The notes beneath the pieces were generated by a model that worked only from the letters and a program-made list of their open reading frames with translations, was not told where the DNA came from and made no database searches. Positions 59,091-64,000 of a DNA stretch of 64,000 nt are shown in pieces. The translations under genes and the position numbers were made by a program. Each line of letters starts with the position of its first letter. Position 1 is the first letter of the stretch. This DNA is from Lachnospiraceae bacterium (GTDB lineage Bacteria > Bacillota > Clostridia > Lachnospirales > Lachnospiraceae), in assembly GCA_017500935.1 (NCBI GenBank), contig JAFVXW010000011.1:62001-126000 (forward strand). Direction: 5' to 3'.

Positions 59091-59654
59091 ATGAATCGCA
59101 ATACACGTACCAAATCCATCATCTCCACCGCTTTTTTTGCGGCAGTGATCTTTCTGGGCATCCAGTCCTTCCGCATTCCGCTTCCCGCAGCCGTGGGAAC
59201 ACCTTTTTTGCATTTCGGTCATATCTTTGTCATGATGGCCATTGTCTGCCTTGGCGCCAAACGCTCCATGGTGGCTGCTGTTTTGGGCTATCTGATCTTC
59301 GACCTGTTAAACGGCTATATACATGCGATCCCCAATGTCTTAGTCACCACCGTCATCAAATGTCTGCTAATCGGCACCATTTATGCCATTTTTGAAAAAA
59401 AAGCCGCCGGCGACCGCAAAAAAGAATCCATGTACGCCATTCTCTGTGCCGTGATCTACGGTGTCACCAATATTTTCCTGGATTTTATCTGGGCTGTTGT
59501 GGAACTGATGCTGATCGGCAATACCTTCGGCGCCGCAGTTGCTGCTGAGATCACTTCTATTCCGGCCACTATCATCAACGCCGTATTTACCGTGATCGGC
59601 ACTGCGATTTTGTATGTACCTGTCAAAAATGCGTACCGCCGGATTCTGAAATAA
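59091..59654 (+). CDS. ECF transporter S component
   Basis: 187 residues with about six hydrophobic helices and a short charged tail. Opens with STAFFAAVIFLGIQSFRIPL, FLHFGHIFVMMAI and AAVLGYLIFDLLNGY, the ECF S-component pattern, including the AxxxA-like motif (TAFFAAV) that docks to the T subunit. It binds a vitamin or metal precursor and shares EcfA/EcfT modules encoded elsewhere. The start at 59091 follows AAAGGAG. No riboswitch was seen in the short leader. Ligand unknown. Confidence 0.85.
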   Translation: MNRNTRTKSIISTAFFAAVIFLGIQSFRIPLPAAVGTPFLHFGHIFVMMAIVCLGAKRSMVAAVLGYLIFDLLNGYIHAIPNVLVTTVIKCLLIGTIYAIFEKKAAGDRKKESMYAILCAVIYGVTNIFLDFIWAVVELMLIGNTFGAAVAAEITSIPATIINAVFTVIGTAILYVPVKNAYRRILK

Positions 59655-59699
59655 ATATTGTTTTCTCTGCTGCGCGGCCGCTATACTCGTTGTGATACT

Positions 59700-59945
59700 C
59701 CCGATCTTTTTATGTGAGGTACAATGCAGGCAGAATAACCAAAAATCCTGATTTGACTGCTCAAATCAATCTATACAAAATGGAATTTCATTCAAAATCA
59801 GAAAAAAATCTAAAATAACTGCTCAAAAAGTTGGAAAATCATTCGATTATGCAAAAATGAGATTTTTGACTGCCTGATATTTTCTAAAAAAGCGGTCAGA
59901 TTTTCAAAATCACCAAAAAAGAGCGCAATTTCTCCCTAAAAAGTA
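59700..59945. repeat. Second AT-rich block of degenerate spaced repeats
   Basis: There is no gene between the ECF S component and the glycyl radical enzyme (59655-60080). ACTGCTCAAA occurs at 59756 and 59818, and ACTGCCTGA at 59869 (steps 62 and 51). Each is preceded, 12-14 bp upstream, by an AAAAATC-type word, and TCAAAATC or a variant recurs between them. The arrangement (short motif, A-rich word, period near 60 bp, ending at a GCATGCAAAA hairpin) is like the block at 6250-6690, though the motif sequence differs. Confidence 0.5.
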
Positions 59946-59946
59946 C

Positions 59947-60002
59947 AAAACGAGCATGCAAAACTCTTAAATCAAAGATTTTGCATGCTCGTATTATTTT
60001 TT
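59947..60002. terminator. GCATGCAAAA hairpin terminator
   Basis: CGAGCATGCAAAA (59951-59963) pairs with TTTTGCATGCTCG (59979-59991), a 13-bp perfect stem with TATTATTTTTT after it on the plus strand and TTTT on the minus strand. It can end transcription from either side. The core equals that of the rsmH terminator at 6698-6730. Confidence 0.8.
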
Positions 60003-60080
60003 ACTTAATCCGAGTCCTCCCGGATATATTCCAGAAGGGATAATCAGGTTATAAACAAGTTCTATGCAGCAATCCGGCGT

Positions 60081-62141
60081 TTATAATTCATGCAGATTTC
60101 TGTCCAGCACAGTCTGGCGCATGGCAGGAGTCAGATTGATAAAATAGTCCGAATAACCGCCCACGCGCACGATCAGATCACGGTGTTCCTCCGGATGCTC
60201 CATGGCATGTTTCAGTTCATCCACCGAAGTTGCTGTCACCTGCGCCTGGATACCGCCCATGGCAAAATATCCTTCCACCAAAGGACGGATTGCTTTCTGC
60301 ACATTGTTTTTTGCAAGGGTCAGATTCAGTATTGTGATGCCATTGACCAGATGCTGGGGCAGCTTTGCCGCACTGCATAACATGGCGGTAGGACCTGCCA
60401 CTGCTTTTCCCCGGATCGGAGAAACCGAGTCTGCCGTGGGCATACCGCGGCGGCGCCCATCGGGAGTGGGACCAACCTTGCTGCCGTGATATTCATACCG
60501 CAGAAACTGGTGCTCTGAAGGCATGTAACCGTCTATGAAGGACTGCAGAGGCTTTTCATGGAACACACGGTATACACGCTCCGCAAAATCTGCCGCAAAC
60601 GCATCCGCCTTTTCATTGTCCACGCCGTAGCAGGGACATTTTTCCAATATCTTAAACAGTGCAGGATCTTCTGCTGACAGTTTCTGTAAAAATTCTGCCG
60701 CTCCATACTGTTTTTTCTCAAACACAACATCCCGCACCGCCAGCAGGCTGTCAATGGTATTGACCAGACTGCTGATGGAGGTCAGCGTCCAGGTATAGCG
60801 CGCACCGCCTGCATTAAAATCCTTCTGCTTCTCAATGCAGTCATCATTCAACAGTGTACGCATGGGATTGGGCTGGTAAGCCGCTTTATAATCATAATAA
60901 GCCACCAGTGTATCCAGATGTGCATCGATCCGTGCTGCCACCTCGGCACAGTATCCCTCATAAAATTCTCTAAAATCAGATGCCTGCTCCAGATTCTCAT
61001 ACAGGTATTTTTCAAAGACTGCAAGCAGCGGTACGCTGTCATCCACACCGCCCACACGGGTCATGCCCTGAAAATTGGTTTCCGTACAGCCGCATCCCAC
61101 AAACATCCTGATCTCTTCCTCTGTCGCCTGCGGATGCAGTCTGCGCAGCATATCATGAATACCTGTGTCATTGTAAAAGGCAGGATTGGCCGCACCGTCT
61201 TCGATCATATCTGCTGCCAGCTGCCAGCATTCATCCGGCATATCGGCATTGGTGCGCAGCTCCAAAAGCGGACGGCGGCGTTTTTTGATGGCTTTTAAGG
61301 CCTGAATCGTGATATCATTGTATTGTCCGCCGATGGTGTAGGACCAGGCATCCAGCGCATCCACATTTTCAAACATCTGCCGGATCATTTCTGTTAAATC
61401 TTCACCGGCATACAGATCTGCCAGGCCGTCATCCAGATATCCCAGATTATCTCCGCCGTCAAAATAAAAGATCAGGTTCCACGCCACAATTCCTTCATAA
61501 TAGGAATCCGCCGGTGCAAAAGGCACCTTTTCCACAGCTGCTGCCAGTTCTTTGGATGCACCTGCGCTTCGCAGATACGCCGCAGAACGGCTCAGATAAG
61601 TACGCATCGCCGCAAGCAGCGCCAGCAGGCCGTCCTTAAAATCCCCTTCCGGCAGCGCCTGTACTCTTTTTTCATAAGAAGAAAAACCTTCTTTGACAAT
61701 ACGCTTATAGTTGGGACAGCCATGACAATAACCATCATAGTATTCCGGAATATCCGGATATTTTTCCAGCACCGCATTGATATTGGGATGCATCTGCCGC
61801 ATCAAAGGCCAGTTGGGGCGATTTAAGCTAAGCTCTGAAAAGGAACGCAGGATTTCGTAAGCCTGCGCACTCTTCTGTTTCAGAAGCTCCCAGTTTACTT
61901 CATAAGTGTTGGCATACTGCGGACGCATCGCATAGGTATCATCCCAGAAGCGGCGCGCACGGGGATATACCAAATCTCCCGCTTCATAGGGCGCCGGACG
62001 CAGATTTTCCAGATATCTGGCATATCCCAGACAATAGCGGTAAAAATAACTGCGGTCAGGCTCTTCAAAAAGTCCCGCCGCAAAAGGTTCTTCTATTTCA
62101 TAAAATAAAGCGGCAATTTCATGTTTTTTTGCAGTATCCAT
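60081..62141 (-). CDS. Glycyl radical enzyme of unknown substrate (PFL-like)
   Basis: 686 residues, about 100 shorter than PFL, choline lyase or dehydratase members. The C-terminal glycyl motif is intact: IVRVGGYSDYFINL with radical-bearing Gly662. The active-site loop reads FVGCGCTETNFQG, so Cys352 is the likely thiyl with Glu354 as base (usual C-V-E), and a second Cys350 two residues before is uncommon. HGSKVGPTPDGRRRGMPTADSVSP is the standard late region (motif PTPDGRRRG). It may be a lyase, dehydratase or decarboxylase. The ATG follows AAAGGAG. No activase is adjacent; the only one in the window is at 8917-9861. Confidence 0.88.
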   Translation of the reverse strand: MDTAKKHEIAALFYEIEEPFAAGLFEEPDRSYFYRYCLGYARYLENLRPAPYEAGDLVYPRARRFWDDTYAMRPQYANTYEVNWELLKQKSAQAYEILRSFSELSLNRPNWPLMRQMHPNINAVLEKYPDIPEYYDGYCHGCPNYKRIVKEGFSSYEKRVQALPEGDFKDGLLALLAAMRTYLSRSAAYLRSAGASKELAAAVEKVPFAPADSYYEGIVAWNLIFYFDGGDNLGYLDDGLADLYAGEDLTEMIRQMFENVDALDAWSYTIGGQYNDITIQALKAIKKRRRPLLELRTNADMPDECWQLAADMIEDGAANPAFYNDTGIHDMLRRLHPQATEEEIRMFVGCGCTETNFQGMTRVGGVDDSVPLLAVFEKYLYENLEQASDFREFYEGYCAEVAARIDAHLDTLVAYYDYKAAYQPNPMRTLLNDDCIEKQKDFNAGGARYTWTLTSISSLVNTIDSLLAVRDVVFEKKQYGAAEFLQKLSAEDPALFKILEKCPCYGVDNEKADAFAADFAERVYRVFHEKPLQSFIDGYMPSEHQFLRYEYHGSKVGPTPDGRRRGMPTADSVSPIRGKAVAGPTAMLCSAAKLPQHLVNGITILNLTLAKNNVQKAIRPLVEGYFAMGGIQAQVTATSVDELKHAMEHPEEHRDLIVRVGGYSDYFINLTPAMRQTVLDRNLHEL

Positions 62142-62225
62142 TTCTGATTCTCCTTTTTACAGACAGTATACATACAATAAGAAACTTATTTATATTATAT
62201 AATTTTTTGTCCAAACAGTTCAACA

Positions 62226-62261
62226 AGAAAAAGACTGCAGAAAAAACTTTCCGCAGTCTTT
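62226..62261 (-). terminator. Terminator of the rnfD-rnfG operon
   Basis: AAAGACTGC (62230-62238) pairs with GCAGTCTTT (62253-62261). On the minus strand it is followed by Ts (62226-62232 is A-rich on plus). It comes 13 bp after the last gene's stop. Confidence 0.75.
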
Positions 62262-62274
62262 GTTATTTTTTATC

Positions 62275-62712
62275 TTATAAAAGTATTCCCGCAAAACACT
62301 GCGCAGCCAGATACAGACACAGCGCGCAGACAACGGGTGTCAGTACAGAGCCGCTTCCGGAACGCATCCGCTCCTGCATGGCGGAAAACAGCCAGGTCAC
62401 TGCAGTAAATACCGCACCGCCGCATAATGCAAGCTTTAAGATCTGCATACCGGATACAAAGCCTGCCGCCCAGGGCAGAATGCCAAAGGTTACTGCCGCC
62501 AGTACAAAAATCCAGAGGTAATCACGTCCGGCATCCGGTTTCCGATAATGATCTGCAAGCAAAGCAAGCAGAGAAAGCAGCACCAGCTCCGGGATTTGGG
62601 GCTCACGCAGGATCACAACAGGAGCAAATACACGCACCAGACATGCTGCAAGCAATACCGCACCAAGGATCACTGCCAGAATGACATTCAGAAACAAAGT
62701 ATTATTTTTCAT
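62275..62712 (-). CDS. Unknown four-helix membrane protein in an Rnf-type operon
   Basis: 145 residues with about four membrane segments (ILAVILGAVLLAACLVRVFA, LVLLSLLALLA, IFVLAAVTFGILPWAAGFV and PVVCALCLYLAAQCFAGIL) joined by short loops. It follows rnfG by 4 bp, and the start at 62712 has GGGGAGG, so it is the last gene of the operon. The position would normally be taken by rnfE, but neither its length nor motifs match RnfE, RnfA or RnfB. It might anchor or replace a subunit of the electron-transfer complex. No family recognised. Confidence 0.65.
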   Translation of the reverse strand: MKNNTLFLNVILAVILGAVLLAACLVRVFAPVVILREPQIPELVLLSLLALLADHYRKPDAGRDYLWIFVLAAVTFGILPWAAGFVSGMQILKLALCGGAVFTAVTWLFSAMQERMRSGSGSVLTPVVCALCLYLAAQCFAGILL

Positions 62713-62716
62713 CTTC

Positions 62717-63256
62717 TCAACCTCCCCAGCTTGTGGCACCGGATGAAGCATCCGCACCTGTCACATAGGCAACTGCGGAATTGACACTGCGGGTAACTGC
62801 CTTGGATGTTACGGTCGCGCCGCTGATGGCATCCACCGTAGTTCCCACGCTGGCTTCACCGGAAGTATTTAAAAACTGTGCCAGAAATTCCACATCATTT
62901 AAAGCACTTGCTCCAAGCCCGGGTGTCTCTGCCATTTTGTCTATCACAACACCGGTGACAGTGCCTTTGCTGCTGACACCTACCAGCATGGTGATGGGAT
63001 CCACATATCCCTGGGTACAGGTTTGGATCACAAATCCGTTTTCAGCCTTATAGACCTTCTGAATATTGACATCTTCGCCGGTATAGACTTCTTCTGTAAA
63101 TTCCTGACTGCCGGGCAAAAGGGTGTGCAGCAAAATATCCAGCTTTTTTGCCTCATTTTTCTGTTCCAGAGAAGAAAGTCCCGTCGAAACTGCAAATAAG
63201 ATCACCGCTGTCAGAAAGATCACAGCTGCCGGAAACACAACTTTTTTCAGTTTCAT
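62717..63256 (-). CDS. RnfG-like FMN-binding electron transport subunit
   Basis: 179 residues. One N-terminal membrane helix (about 8-26) precedes an outer FMN-binding domain. The covalent flavin site is in DAISGATVTSKAV, with FMN expected on a Thr of SGATVT, and KMAETPGLGASALNDVEF is the other family signature. RnfG carries electrons within the Rnf complex, which couples ferredoxin:NAD+ oxidoreduction to ion pumping. It overlaps rnfD by 4 bp and is followed by the unknown membrane gene. Confidence 0.9.
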   Translation of the reverse strand: MKLKKVVFPAAVIFLTAVILFAVSTGLSSLEQKNEAKKLDILLHTLLPGSQEFTEEVYTGEDVNIQKVYKAENGFVIQTCTQGYVDPITMLVGVSSKGTVTGVVIDKMAETPGLGASALNDVEFLAQFLNTSGEASVGTTVDAISGATVTSKAVTRSVNSAVAYVTGADASSGATSWGG

Positions 63257-64000
63257 ACGGTTCCTCCTTTCTTTGTGCCAAATCTGCGGGGTGCTGTATA
63301 ACGGTCAATGGTCCATGCACAGGCATTCATCAAAAGAACCGCATAGGTAACACCTTCTGGGTACAGACCGTTGTTTCTGAAAAATACAGTGAGAACACCG
63401 CAGCCGATACCGTAAAGGATCTGTCCTTTTTTGGTAACCGGAGAAGAAGCATAATCTGTTGCCATAAAGAAGGCTCCCAGCATAATACCGCCGCCAAACA
63501 GGTTATAAAGCATCCATTCCACAGGATTGCCTGCCTTGGCAAACACAAGTGTCAGCACCGCTGCAGAACCCAGATAGGAAAGCGGAATACGCAGGCTGAT
63601 CACTTTTTTATAAACCAGATATGCACCGCCGGCAAGCAGTGCCAGCGCAGAAACTTCACCGATACAACCGGGAATATTTCCGATAAACATGCTCAAAAGG
63701 CTTGTGTCCGGAATTGCCGGCATTACCATCTGGTGCAGAGGTGTCGCATGGGAAACCGCATCCACATCTGTCGCAAACCTGGTCATTGCCGCCGGAAACA
63801 AAAGCATCATCAAAGCACGTCCTGCCAGTGCCGGGTTAAAAACATTCTGTCCAAGACCGCCGCTTAAAATCTTTACCACAAGAATCGCAAACACACTGCC
63901 GATTATGATCTGCCAGAAAGGTACTGTCACAGGAAGTGTCATAGCCAGCAGTACACCGGTAACGATAGCGGAACAGTCAACAACCGTATTGCGTTTTTTG
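63253..64000 (-). CDS. RnfD-like membrane subunit (partial, enters from the right edge)
   Basis: The last 248 residues or so of an RnfD/NqrB-type protein; the start is beyond the window. It has several membrane helices, LGQNVFNPALAGRALMMLLF (family GgnpFNPA) and DAVSHATPLHQM, where the Thr equals the flavin-bearing Thr of the SGATPL motif, with His instead of Gly before Ala. DYASSPVTKKGQILYGIGCG matches the late family region. It forms the flavin-bearing membrane core of the Rnf complex with RnfG. The stop overlaps rnfG by 4 bp. RnfC may lie just upstream, outside the window. Confidence 0.9.
   Translation of the reverse strand, partial: KKRNTVVDCSAIVTGVLLAMTLPVTVPFWQIIIGSVFAILVVKILSGGLGQNVFNPALAGRALMMLLFPAAMTRFATDVDAVSHATPLHQMVMPAIPDTSLLSMFIGNIPGCIGEVSALALLAGGAYLVYKKVISLRIPLSYLGSAAVLTLVFAKAGNPVEWMLYNLFGGGIMLGAFFMATDYASSPVTKKGQILYGIGCGVLTVFFRNNGLYPEGVTYAVLLMNACAWTIDRYTAPRRFGTKKGGTV

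Overview
The window looks like a chromosomal piece from an anaerobic, carbohydrate-fermenting gut clostridium, most likely a Lachnospiraceae member. This is an inference from the gene content: strong GGAGG ribosome sites, intracellular glycosidases of many families, PadR, DegV, AraC and LacI regulators, glycyl-radical chemistry, Rnf-type genes and a clostridial feoA/feoB/Cys-rich trio. I saw no rRNA, tRNA, CRISPR array, transposase or phage gene.

Layout. 1-4.4 kb: the end of a GH29-like fucosidase, two TIM-barrel sugar isomerases, a Gfo/Idh/MocA dehydrogenase and a divergent AraC regulator. 4.4-7.9 kb: a divergent SEDS (FtsW/RodA-like) protein and its PadR repressor, then an intergenic block holding a degenerate tandem repeat of about 63 bp, then rsmH. 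8-14.2 kb: an AEC transporter, a glycyl-radical-enzyme activase, a PII-like/DUF1538 pair, a PfkB sugar kinase and a Cof-type HAD phosphatase. 14.4-18 kb: a GH78-like rhamnosidase with a MATE exporter. 18-22.7 kb: DegV, a two-component system, a lipoprotein and an alpha/beta hydrolase. 22.8-30.5 kb: one glycan operon (beta-propeller glycosidase, GH51, CE15-like esterase, GH2). 30.5-33.1 kb: a GH13 glycogen-branching enzyme fused to a LUD domain. 33.3-42 kb: a LacI-controlled module (DUF5107/TPR protein; LacI, an unknown glycosidase-like protein, GH95). 42-44.7 kb: the ferrous iron uptake operon. 44.7-50.1 kb: PIG-L deacetylase, GPH symporter, a sialidase-like propeller, a decayed MFS gene, a GNAT and an LRR protein. 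50.2-58.9 kb: GH31, GH106-like and a GH2 gene split by a frame break. 59-64 kb: an ECF S component, a second repeat block, an atypical glycyl radical enzyme, and an rnfD-rnfG-unknown membrane gene operon running off the end.

How it fits together. None of the glycosidases shows a signal peptide, so they probably finish off imported oligosaccharides carrying fucose, rhamnose, arabinose, xylose, galactose and uronate, such as pectin or xylan fragments. No solute-binding protein or ABC importer is present; the only sugar importer seen is a GPH symporter. The released sugars could feed the isomerases, kinase and dehydrogenase, and glycogen via the branching enzyme. Most interesting are the GH13-LUD fusion, the two repeat blocks that each sit behind a GCATGCAAAA hairpin, the short glycyl radical enzyme with a GCGCTE active-site loop, and the SEDS/PadR unit with two operators placed on its promoter.
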